Shown piece after piece: positions 1-6,762 of a stretch of DNA of 64,000 bases (position 1 is its first letter; each line of letters begins with the position of its first letter). The notes under the pieces were generated by a model that saw nothing but the letters and a program-made list of their open reading frames with translations, had not been told where the DNA came from and made no database searches. The translations under genes and the position numbers were made by a program. Source of the stretch: RCIO01 sp040880025 (GTDB lineage Bacteria; Pseudomonadota; Alphaproteobacteria; Rhizobiales; Rhizobiaceae); the NCBI GenBank assembly GCA_040880025.1, contig JBBDJD010000022.1:372001-436000 (forward strand), written 5' to 3'.

Positions 1-1
1 G

Positions 2-889
2 GACGCGCTGGAGGCGAAGCGTGAGGCTTTCGCCGATATCGTCAAGATTGGCCGCACCCATACGCAGGACGCCACGCCGCTGACGCTGGGCCAGGAGTTC
101 TCCGGCTATGTCGCCGCACTCGAGCTTTCGGCCAAGCGCATCGAGGACGCGCTGGACGATGTCTATGCGCTGGCGCAGGGGGGAACGGCTGTTGGCACCG
201 GTCTCAACGCGCCGGAAGGCTTCGCCGAGGCGTTCGCGGCGCGCGTGGCCGATCTGACGGAATTGCCGTTCCGCACGGCGCCGAACAAGTTCGAGGCATT
301 GGCCAGCCATGGCGCGCTGACCGCGTTCCACGGAACGCTGACGGCCCTTGCCGCCGACCTCTTCAAGATCGCCAACGACATTCGCTTTCTGGGATCGGGT
401 CCCCGCTCGGGGCTGGGCGAACTGATCCTGCCGGAAAACGAGCCGGGCTCGTCCATCATGCCCGGCAAGGTGAACCCCACCCAGGCCGAGGCGCTGACCA
501 TGGTCGCCACGCAGGTGACCGGCAACCACACCACCGTCGCAATGGCCGCCAGCCAGGGCCATTTCGAGCTCAACGTGTTCAAGCCGGTGATCGCCAATGC
601 GGTCCTGCAGTCGGTGCGGCTTCTGGCCGATTCAATGCGTTCCTTCGCAGACAATTGTGTTTCCGGCATCGAAGCCAACGAACCGCGCATCGCGGAACTG
701 ATGCGCCAGTCGCTGATGCTGGTGACCGCGCTGGCGCCGACGATCGGCTACGACGCGGCGGCGAAGATCGCCAAGACCGCGCACGCGAGCGGTGCAACTT
801 TGCGTGAAGAGGCCGTGAAGAGCGGGCTGATTACGGAAGCCGAATATGACCGCATCGTGCGGCCGGAAGCCATGATACGGCCCGGTTGA
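2..889 (+). CDS. fumC: Fumarate hydratase class II, 3' part
   Basis: Fumarase C catalyses the reversible hydration of fumarate to L-malate in the TCA cycle as a cytoplasmic homotetramer. The gene runs off the left edge, so the N-terminus is missing. The open frame starts at base 2 and reads through IGRTHTQDATPL, a conserved fumarase/aspartase segment with an active-site histidine. The superfamily signature GSSIMPGKVNP lies near 448-480. The C-terminal helical part and stop are intact. About 295 residues are present out of some 460 usual for the family. Aspartase and argininosuccinate lyase share the signature, but the THTQDATPLTLGQE context and the C-terminus fit class II fumarase best. Confidence 0.93.
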   Translation, partial: DALEAKREAFADIVKIGRTHTQDATPLTLGQEFSGYVAALELSAKRIEDALDDVYALAQGGTAVGTGLNAPEGFAEAFAARVADLTELPFRTAPNKFEALASHGALTAFHGTLTALAADLFKIANDIRFLGSGPRSGLGELILPENEPGSSIMPGKVNPTQAEALTMVATQVTGNHTTVAMAASQGHFELNVFKPVIANAVLQSVRLLADSMRSFADNCVSGIEANEPRIAELMRQSLMLVTALAPTIGYDAAAKIAKTAHASGATLREEAVKSGLITEAEYDRIVRPEAMIRPG

Positions 890-1017
890 CGTCCGCGGGG
901 CACAATCACGGCGATGCGACCCATTCCTGGTGAACGCTGCGTTCAGCACCGGCGGGCTTATGGCCGCCGGGCGGAAGGAGTATGGAGTACGACTGATTCT
1001 CAGCCAGGGGACATTTT

Positions 1018-1419
1018 ATGTCGAACAATGTGATTCTTCTTATTGCGCGGATCCTGCTCTCGTTCATGTTCATCATGGCCGGTCTGTCCAAGTTCGGCGG
1101 CATTGCCGGAACGGCCGGCTATATCGGCTCGGTCGGACTGCCTGCGCCGACGCTGCTTGCCTGGTTGTCGGGGTTCTGGGAAGTCGTTGCCGGCATTGCT
1201 GTGCTGATAGGGTTCCAGACTCGCTGGGCGGCCCTGGCGCTTTCGGCCTTCTGCGTTCTCACGGCGGTTATCTTCCACACCGACTTCTCCGACCAGATGC
1301 AGATGACGATCTTCATGAAGAACATCACCATCGTGGGCGGCCTGCTGGCGTTGTTCGTCGCGGGGCCCGGCTCGATCTCGGTCGACGGCCGACGCGGCAT
1401 GGCGCCCGCTCACGCCTGA
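1018..1419 (+). CDS. DoxX family membrane protein (first of two)
   Basis: A 133-residue integral membrane protein with four predicted helices, at about residues 5-22, 45-65, 70-88 and 103-120. The N-terminal LLIARILLSFMFIMAGLSKF and the following GTAGY...GLP pattern are typical of DoxX/DoxD proteins. DoxX proteins are linked to quinone or thiol redox chemistry in some organisms, but the substrate here cannot be told from sequence. An intrinsic terminator follows at 1435-1466. A second DoxX gene begins about 100 bases downstream with the same GTAGY motif, so the two look like an old tandem duplication. Confidence 0.85.
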   Translation: MSNNVILLIARILLSFMFIMAGLSKFGGIAGTAGYIGSVGLPAPTLLAWLSGFWEVVAGIAVLIGFQTRWAALALSAFCVLTAVIFHTDFSDQMQMTIFMKNITIVGGLLALFVAGPGSISVDGRRGMAPAHA

Positions 1420-1434
1420 CACAACGACTTGTAG

Positions 1435-1466
1435 AAAAAGGCCCGGAGCAACGCTCCGGGCCTTTT
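1435..1466 (+). terminator. Rho-independent terminator after the first DoxX gene
   Basis: A perfect 10-bp GC-rich stem (GGCCCGGAGC / GCTCCGGGCC) with a 3-base AAC loop is flanked by A5 on the left and T4 on the right. It sits 16 bases after the first DoxX stop and ends transcription before the second DoxX gene. The flanking A and T runs would let it work on either strand. Confidence 0.9.
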
Positions 1467-1521
1467 GCTATCGGGCAATTCCCGGTTGCGCTACGATGCA
1501 GAGAGATTCGAGGGGCCTGAC

Positions 1522-1920
1522 ATGGCAACGGGAATTTTCCTTCTTCTGGCGCGGGTGCTGCTGGCGGCGATGTTTCTCACCAGCGGCTTTGCCGCACTTT
1601 CCGACATCGCCGGCACCGCCGGATATTTCGGCGGGCTGGGCCTGCCGTTTCCGGGCCTGACGGCGTGGGGCGTCGGCCTGTTCGAACTGGCGGCGGGTGT
1701 CCTGCTAATATTGGGACTGCTCACACGGCCGGTGGCGGCGCTGCTCGCCGCCTTCACGCTCGTTGCGGGCTTCCTCGGTCATTACGGTCAGGGAGACAGC
1801 GCGATGCTCGCTTTCCTGCATCAGCAGATGTTTCTCAAGGACATCGCGGTTGCCGGCGGTCTGATCGTGCTGGCGATACAGGGCGCGGGCAGGTTCGCGC
1901 TGGATGCGCGGATGCGCTAG
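1522..1920 (+). CDS. DoxX family membrane protein (second of two)
   Basis: A 132-residue membrane protein with the same fold as the gene before it: four predicted helices, starting MATGIFLLLARVLLAAMFL and followed by DIAGTAGYFGGLGLP. The ATG at 1522 is preferred over in-frame starts further upstream because those lie in or next to the terminator hairpin of the previous gene, and MATG begins directly at the first helix. Its last four bases overlap the end of hisG on the opposite strand (convergent). Function within DoxX is unknown. Confidence 0.82.
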   Translation: MATGIFLLLARVLLAAMFLTSGFAALSDIAGTAGYFGGLGLPFPGLTAWGVGLFELAAGVLLILGLLTRPVAALLAAFTLVAGFLGHYGQGDSAMLAFLHQQMFLKDIAVAGGLIVLAIQGAGRFALDARMR

Positions 1921-2609
1921 GCTTCAAGCAGACCGGCAATTTCGGTGATGATCGCCTGATCCGCTTCGCCCCGCTCCTTCTTCGACGCCGCAAGGCACGC
2001 CTCAGAGCGCAGGATAACCCCGTCCTCCAGCACCTTGAGATGGTTGGCGCGCAGCGTCGAGCCGGTCGTGGTGATGTCGACGATCACGTCGGCCGAGCCG
2101 GCCGCCGGCGCGCCTTCGGTGGCGCCGAGGCTCTCCACGATGCGGTAGACCTGGATGCCGTGCAGCCCCGAGAAGAACTGCTGGGTCAGCCGCCAGTATT
2201 TGGTCGCGATTCTGAGCCGCCGGCCATGCCGCTGGCGGAAATCGGCCGCGACATCGTCCAGATCGGCCATGGTGTCGACGTCGAGCCACATGTCCGGCAC
2301 GGCGACGACGACATCGGCGCGGCCGAAGCCGAGACGGGCGGTGACGTCCACGCGGCTGTCGAAGTCGGGAACCGTCTCGCGCAGCAGATCCTCGCCGGTC
2401 ACGCCGAGATCGATATTGCCCTGGGCAAGCTCGCTGGCGATCTCGGAAGCCGAGAGGAATACGAGTTCCACCTCCGACCGGCCGGCGAGCGCGGCGCGGT
2501 AGCGGCGAGCATCCTCCGGCATGTCGGCCGGCAGGCCGGCATCGGCCATGTGCTTCAGCGTCTGTTCCTTCAGGCGGCCCTTGGAGGGCAGCGCAAGCGT
2601 GATGCTCAT
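1917..2609 (-). CDS. hisG: ATP phosphoribosyltransferase, short form
   Basis: HisG condenses ATP with PRPP, the first committed step of histidine biosynthesis. At 230 residues it is the short form (HisGs), which lacks the C-terminal regulatory ACT-like domain and depends on HisZ. The start MSITLALPSKGRLKEQT at 2609 matches the family N-terminus; the longer open frame only adds repeat-encoded residues. GVTGEDLL and the PRPP-binding stretch DITTTGSTLRANHL are present. It is last in the minus-strand order hisS-hisZ-hisG and is separated from hisZ by a palindromic repeat pair. Its end overlaps the second DoxX gene by 4 bases. Confidence 0.95.
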   Translation of the reverse strand: MSITLALPSKGRLKEQTLKHMADAGLPADMPEDARRYRAALAGRSEVELVFLSASEIASELAQGNIDLGVTGEDLLRETVPDFDSRVDVTARLGFGRADVVVAVPDMWLDVDTMADLDDVAADFRQRHGRRLRIATKYWRLTQQFFSGLHGIQVYRIVESLGATEGAPAAGSADVIVDITTTGSTLRANHLKVLEDGVILRSEACLAASKKERGEADQAIITEIAGLLEA

Positions 2610-2642
2610 AACGCCCCCCTCGGCGCGCGCACGCGCCTCGCA

Positions 2643-2779
2643 CCGCCCCCTCCACCGCCTACGGCGGTCCCCCTCCCCCGTAAACGGGGGAGGATCCGGG
2701 TTGCGCAAGTGTCGCCGCCGATGATCCTCCCCTGCGAAGCGGGGGAGGGGGACCATGCGAAGCATGGTGGAGGGGGCGG
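2643..2779. repeat. Inverted pair of GC-rich palindromic repeat elements
   Basis: This stretch fills most of the hisZ-hisG gap. The left half starts CCGCCCCCTCCACC, has an internal small hairpin, and ends in a CCCCCGTAAACGGGGG hairpin with GGATC. The right half is the same element in inverse orientation: GATCCTCCCC, a GCGAAGC loop, a GGGGGACC-ATGCGAAGCAT hairpin, then GGTGGAGGGGGCGG. A third, shorter copy lies at 6138-6189. The pattern resembles the abundant REP-like palindromes of Mesorhizobium-type genomes. On the mRNA it would form a long stem between hisZ and hisG and could change the relative expression of the two subunits. Confidence 0.8.
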
Positions 2780-2808
2780 AATACGCGCGCTGTCGAAGAG
2801 ACTGCTGC

Positions 2809-3915
2809 TCATCGCCGCGCCTCCTCGATGCGGTCGAGCCAGACCGAGAAGCCGACGCCGGGAATTGGCGTCTTCGCGCCCAGAAGCGTCAAGAGCCGGT
2901 CATAACGGCCGCCGCCGGCCAGCGGACGCGAAGCGCCGGGAAGTCCGATCTCGAAGACGAGGCCGGTGTAGTAATCGAGCGGGCGTCCGAAAGCCGCGTC
3001 GTATTCGAACGAACCCGTGAGCGAGTGCGAGGCGATCGCCGCCGCGCGATCGCTGAAACGGGCGAGGGCTGCCCCCAGCGACAGGCCGGCATCCTTCGCG
3101 AAACTCTCAAGCGCGTCATGCGCTTCGGCCAGCGGAACGCGGATGGCGAGGAAGCTCTTCAGCGCCGTCAGCGCCTCGTCGGAAAGGCGCACGCTTCTGA
3201 GTTCCGATTTCTCGATCAGCCTCTTGGCGATTTCCTCCGGCGTGCGCCCGGCGCCCAGCGAATGGCCGGCCGCTTCCATGCGCTCCGCGATGTGGGCGGC
3301 CAGCGGCTCCGGCTCTCCCGCCATCAGCAGCGATGCGGCGGGCTCCTCCAGCGCCGCCGCGCGCGAGGGACTGGCGAGGTCGGCAAGCGCGGTCTCCAGC
3401 GCTTCAGCCGAACCAAACGCGCGCGCCAGCCGCTTCTGCCAGCCGCGCGGCAGGCCGAGCGCGGCGAGGATGGCCTCGAACACCGACTGGTCGCCGATGG
3501 TGGCTTCGAGCCTCTGGCCCGGCAGCAGCCGCGCGAGCAGCGCATGCGCGTCGGCCACCGAGCGCGCGTCGGCCGCTGCGATGTCGGTCTCGCCAAGGTC
3601 TTCTATGCCGGCCTGGAAGAACTCCGCCCCGCCTTCGCGCCGCTGGCGAAACACCTCGCCGACATAGCCGTAGCGGCGCGGCGTGGCCGCGTGAGATGCA
3701 ATGTGATTGAGACAAACCGGAATGGTGAATTCGGGCCTGAGGCAGAGCGCGGAGCCCGTCTCGCTCTCGGTCAGGAAGATGCGCCGCCGCAAATCCTCGC
3801 CCGCCATGTCGAGGAACGGGTCGGCCGGCTGCAGGATGGCGACATCGGCCAGCGGCGCGCCGCAGGCTTCGAACTGCGCTTCTATCTCCGGCGCGAAATC
3901 GGGCAGGGCGGTCAT
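2809..3915 (-). CDS. hisZ: ATP phosphoribosyltransferase regulatory subunit
   Basis: HisZ is a catalytically inactive paralogue of the histidyl-tRNA synthetase catalytic domain. It assembles with short HisG and is needed for its activity and feedback control by histidine. The 368-residue product shows class II features: FLDMAGEDLRRRIFLTE, LRPEFTIPVCL, YGYVGEVFRQRREGGAEFFQAGIE and, near the end, PLAGGGRYDRLL. The start MTALPDFAPEIEAQF at 3915 is the natural N-terminus, and the assembly gap begins seven bases upstream of it, so the gene is complete. It lies between hisS and hisG. It lacks the C-terminal anticodon-binding domain of HisRS, as expected. Confidence 0.93.
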   Translation of the reverse strand: MTALPDFAPEIEAQFEACGAPLADVAILQPADPFLDMAGEDLRRRIFLTESETGSALCLRPEFTIPVCLNHIASHAATPRRYGYVGEVFRQRREGGAEFFQAGIEDLGETDIAAADARSVADAHALLARLLPGQRLEATIGDQSVFEAILAALGLPRGWQKRLARAFGSAEALETALADLASPSRAAALEEPAASLLMAGEPEPLAAHIAERMEAAGHSLGAGRTPEEIAKRLIEKSELRSVRLSDEALTALKSFLAIRVPLAEAHDALESFAKDAGLSLGAALARFSDRAAAIASHSLTGSFEYDAAFGRPLDYYTGLVFEIGLPGASRPLAGGGRYDRLLTLLGAKTPIPGVGFSVWLDRIEEARR

Positions 3916-3922
3916 GGCAGGC

Positions 3923-4022
3923 NNNNNNNNNNNNNNNNNNNNNNNNNNNNNNNNNNNNNNNNNNNNNNNNNNNNNNNNNNNNNNNNNNNNNNNNNNNNNN
4001 NNNNNNNNNNNNNNNNNNNNNN
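3923..4022. other. Assembly gap (100 N)
   Basis: Exactly 100 N, the usual placeholder for a scaffold gap of unknown size, lie between the hisZ start and the hisS stop. The bases on each side both read GGCAGGC (3916-3922 and 4023-4029), which may be a short overlap of the two contig ends or part of a repeat. No coding sequence is interrupted, because hisZ starts at 3915 and hisS stops at 4061. Confidence 0.98.
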
Positions 4023-4060
4023 GGCAGGCCAGAGGGGGGTGCGAAGGAACATCGAACGTC

Positions 4061-5698
4061 TCAGGCATTTCGCCTGTCCGCCTTCTGGGCGTCGAGCACG
4101 CGTCTCACCGCCTCGACCAGCTCGGCCTCCGGCACCGAGAATTGCGCCGGCCGGCCCTCGCGCCAGGCGGTGTTATCCTCGATCTCCTTCGACAGCTGCT
4201 CGCCGAGCGCCATGTCCTTGATCTGCACTTCGCCCTTTTCGCGCTCGTCGCCGCCCTGGATGATGACGCACGGTGCTCCACGTCTGTCGGCGTATTTCAT
4301 CTGCGCCTTCATGCCCGAGCCGCCGAGATACATCTCGGCGCGGATGTTCGCGTCGCGCAGGCTCGTCACCATCTTCTGGTAGCGGCCGAGGCTGTCGGTA
4401 TCGCGGTCCATGACCAGCACGACCACGGGGGCGATCACGCTGCTGGTGTCCAGCTTGCCGAGGTTCTTCAGCGCCGTGGTGAGGCGCGAAACGCCGATGG
4501 AAAATCCGGTCGCCGGCACCGGCTCGCCGCGAAAGCGCGACACCAGCCCGTCATAGCGTCCGCCGCCGGCCACCGAGCCGAAGCGGACGATCTCGCCCTT
4601 CTCGTTCGGCACCTCGAACAACAGCTCGGCCTCGTAGACTGGGCCGGTGTAGTATTCCAGGCCGCGGACGACGGAGGGATCGATGCGGATGCGGCCGTCG
4701 TCATAGCCGCTCGCGATCACCATGTCGGCGATTAGTTCGAGCTCTCGGAGAGCCGAAATAGTAGTTTCGTTCAGTTCATAGAACGCAGCAACAATGCCAA
4801 GATAGTTCCAGAATTCGTGGCTGGCTCTGGACACGCCCGATTCATTTACAAACTCGATACCCGGTTTGGTGGCACGAACTTCATCGGACCATGTCTGAGG
4901 CGGATCGTAATAAGGGTTGGGGCAATCCCAAGAGTCGTATCCGACTTGAGGTTCAAGTTCGTCCTCAAAAGCAATCGTCTCGACAAGAATGCGCGCCGTA
5001 TCTTCATCCAGCCCCGCGCCCTTGGTGAAATCGCCGCTCTCGTCCAGCCTGCCCTTGCCGAGCAACTGGCGCACGCCATCGGGACCGAACTTGTCCAGCT
5101 TGTCGATGGCGCGCAGCACGCCGAGCTTCTGGCCGGCATCGGTGACGCCAATCGCCTCCAGCACCCCGTCCAGCACCTTGCGGTTGTTCACCCGGATCAC
5201 GTAGTCGCCGCGCGCGATCCCGACCGCCTCCAGCGTGTCGGCCATCATCATCGCCATCTCTGCGTCGGCGGCTACGCCCGGCGTGCCGACGATATCGGCG
5301 TCGAACTGCATGAACTGGCGAAAGCGCCCCGGCCCCGGCTTCTCGTTGCGGAACACCCAGCCCGAGCGGTAGCTGCGGTAGGGCTTGGGCAACTGCTCGA
5401 AATTCTCCGCCACATAGCGCGCCAGCGGCGCGGTGAGATCGTAGCGCAGCGAGAGCCACTGTTCGTCATCATCCTGGAAGGAAAACACGCCCTCATTCGG
5501 CCGGTCCTGGTCGGGCAGGAACTTGCCCAGCGCGTCGGTGTATTCCACGAAGGGCTGCTCCACCGGTTCGAAGCCGTAGAGCTCGAACTTGTCGCGGATG
5601 GCGCCCATCATCGCGTCGACGGCGCGAATGTCGTCGGCCGTGCGGTCGGCAAAGCCGCGCGGCAGCCGCGCCTTCATTTTCTCTGACCTGTCAGCCAT
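4061..5698 (-). CDS. hisS: Histidine--tRNA ligase
   Basis: HisRS charges tRNA-His. Starting at MADRSEKMKARLPRGFAD (5698), the product is 545 residues; the upstream open frame is rejected because homology begins here. Visible are motif 2 (YRSGWVFRNEKPGPGRFRQF), the histidine-specific VVRGLEYYTGPVYE, motif 3 (GGGRYDGL...GFSIGVSRL) and a C-terminal anticodon-binding domain. This is the divergent alphaproteobacterial type. Unusually, bases about 4741-4980 fall to roughly 50 percent GC against about 70 percent nearby. They encode an aromatic and acidic segment (DSWDCPNPYYDPPQTW and on) between motif 2 and the histidine-specific motif that I judge to be some 45 residues longer than in relatives. 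It is first in the his operon. Confidence 0.95.
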   Translation of the reverse strand: MADRSEKMKARLPRGFADRTADDIRAVDAMMGAIRDKFELYGFEPVEQPFVEYTDALGKFLPDQDRPNEGVFSFQDDDEQWLSLRYDLTAPLARYVAENFEQLPKPYRSYRSGWVFRNEKPGPGRFRQFMQFDADIVGTPGVAADAEMAMMMADTLEAVGIARGDYVIRVNNRKVLDGVLEAIGVTDAGQKLGVLRAIDKLDKFGPDGVRQLLGKGRLDESGDFTKGAGLDEDTARILVETIAFEDELEPQVGYDSWDCPNPYYDPPQTWSDEVRATKPGIEFVNESGVSRASHEFWNYLGIVAAFYELNETTISALRELELIADMVIASGYDDGRIRIDPSVVRGLEYYTGPVYEAELLFEVPNEKGEIVRFGSVAGGGRYDGLVSRFRGEPVPATGFSIGVSRLTTALKNLGKLDTSSVIAPVVVLVMDRDTDSLGRYQKMVTSLRDANIRAEMYLGGSGMKAQMKYADRRGAPCVIIQGGDEREKGEVQIKDMALGEQLSKEIEDNTAWREGRPAQFSVPEAELVEAVRRVLDAQKADRRNA

Positions 5699-5887
5699 GC
5701 GTGAGGAAGCCCGTCGAATTATGAGAGAATTTGTCGTGCGACAAAGTCGCGGCTCTCCTAGACGAAGGCACGGAAACGGGCAAGGGCGCGGGGCGGTTTT
5801 GCTCTCACCGGTGTCAGCATCTGTCAGGATTAACTTTCCATATTTATCCACGTTGCTCCCGATCGGCGCGACAATGCCCGCAGGTCA

Positions 5888-6613
5888 ATGACGAGGCGGG
5901 AGATGATGGACTGGACCTTGGCGATTAGGCGCAACCGCGAGGCGCTGTTGCGCATCCTTGCGGCGCTGTTCGCGCTCGTCGGGCTTGCCGGGCAAGACCC
6001 GGCGGGCGTACCGAAAGGCGCCACCCTGCCGCGCCATCTGCACGCCCATGCGCTGCGCATCCTGCGCGCCGCCGAATCCGCCATCCGCCGTCTTGTCGTC
6101 ATTGCCGCGCGGGAGGTCGTGGTTCAGCCGCGGCGTGGATCCTCCCCTGTTTATGGGGGAGGTGTCGCCGAAGGCGACGGAGGGGGCGGCGTGGCGCAGA
6201 CCCCAATCCGCATCCCCGCATTCCCGCTGCTCGATCCGCTGAAACGGTTTTCCTTCGAACCGCCGAGGCGCGCCTCAAAGTTCATGCCGCGCATCTGCGT
6301 CGTGGGATTTACCGAGCCGGCGCCGCTGCCGCAGAAGCCGGTTGTCTCCCCCGACGATCCGGTCGATGCGACTGGCCTTTGCAGCCGGCTGCTTTCATCA
6401 AGGCGCGCTCTTGCCAACCTGCCGCGCGAGGCGCGCCGCCTTGCCCACTGGCAGGCGCGGAACCGGCTCAAGCGGATGCCACGCCGCGTCGCGCCGCTGC
6501 GCTTCGGAGCCCCGCCCGGCAGGCGAAAGCGCCCAACCCACGAAGTGGACGACATATTGAAGGAGTGCCACGCGCTGGCGCTGGACATCCTGTCCCCTCC
6601 CGACACGTCGTGA
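5888..6613 (+). CDS. Conserved rhizobial hypothetical protein with an in-frame palindromic repeat
   Basis: A 241-residue protein that I recognise only as a conserved hypothetical of rhizobia. The N-terminus has a hydrophobic segment (LLRILAALFALVGLAG, about residues 20-35), then a basic region (HLHAHALRILRAAESAIRRLVVIAARE). The C-terminal half is Arg/Pro-rich, and the end is HEVDDILKECHALALDIL. The start is uncertain: ATG at 5888, 5903 or 5906, with MMDWTLAIRRNREALL the likely conserved beginning. Residues about 84-101 are encoded by a copy of the palindromic repeat also found between hisZ and hisG, giving a Gly-rich RRGSSPVYGGGVAEGDGGGG stretch. The frame stays open through the element. No function is known. 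Confidence 0.68.
   Translation: MTRREMMDWTLAIRRNREALLRILAALFALVGLAGQDPAGVPKGATLPRHLHAHALRILRAAESAIRRLVVIAAREVVVQPRRGSSPVYGGGVAEGDGGGGVAQTPIRIPAFPLLDPLKRFSFEPPRRASKFMPRICVVGFTEPAPLPQKPVVSPDDPVDATGLCSRLLSSRRALANLPREARRLAHWQARNRLKRMPRRVAPLRFGAPPGRRKRPTHEVDDILKECHALALDILSPPDTS
6138..6189 (+). repeat. Palindromic repeat element inside a coding sequence
   Basis: The sequence runs GATCCTCCCC, a short loop, GGGGGAGG, a GTCGCCGAAGGCGAC hairpin, then GGAGGGGGCGG. This is the same architecture as the right half of the element at 2643-2779, with different inner hairpin bases. It lies within the hypothetical gene at 5888-6613 and adds a Gly/Ser-rich linker without breaking the frame. Confidence 0.75.
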
Positions 6614-6762
6614 CTGACTCTGGATTCTGGCCAGTTCCGCTTTTCCCAAGCCGCGCCAGCGGGCGACGTCGTTTGCGCTGCCCGGCTTCTGGTGCATCGG
6701 CGTACGATCGCCGGTCGGACGCGGGGCGGGGTCCGCCCGCCACCCCGCGCCGCCCCGCCCCC

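Noticed and set aside
949..970. CCGGCGG / CCGCCGG hairpin between fumC and the first DoxX gene as a terminator
   Set aside because: There is no T run after it, and it lies close to the DoxX ribosome site, so its role cannot be told.
1665..3020. A 451-codon open frame on the + strand across the DoxX2, hisG and hisZ region
   Set aside because: It is antisense to hisG and hisZ, Arg-rich, and only open because of the high GC. The real genes on the other strand have clear family motifs.
2755..4221. Long open frames running through the N gap on both strands
   Set aside because: The stretch of N has no stop codons by construction. The true hisZ starts at 3915 and hisS stops at 4061, so nothing crosses the gap.
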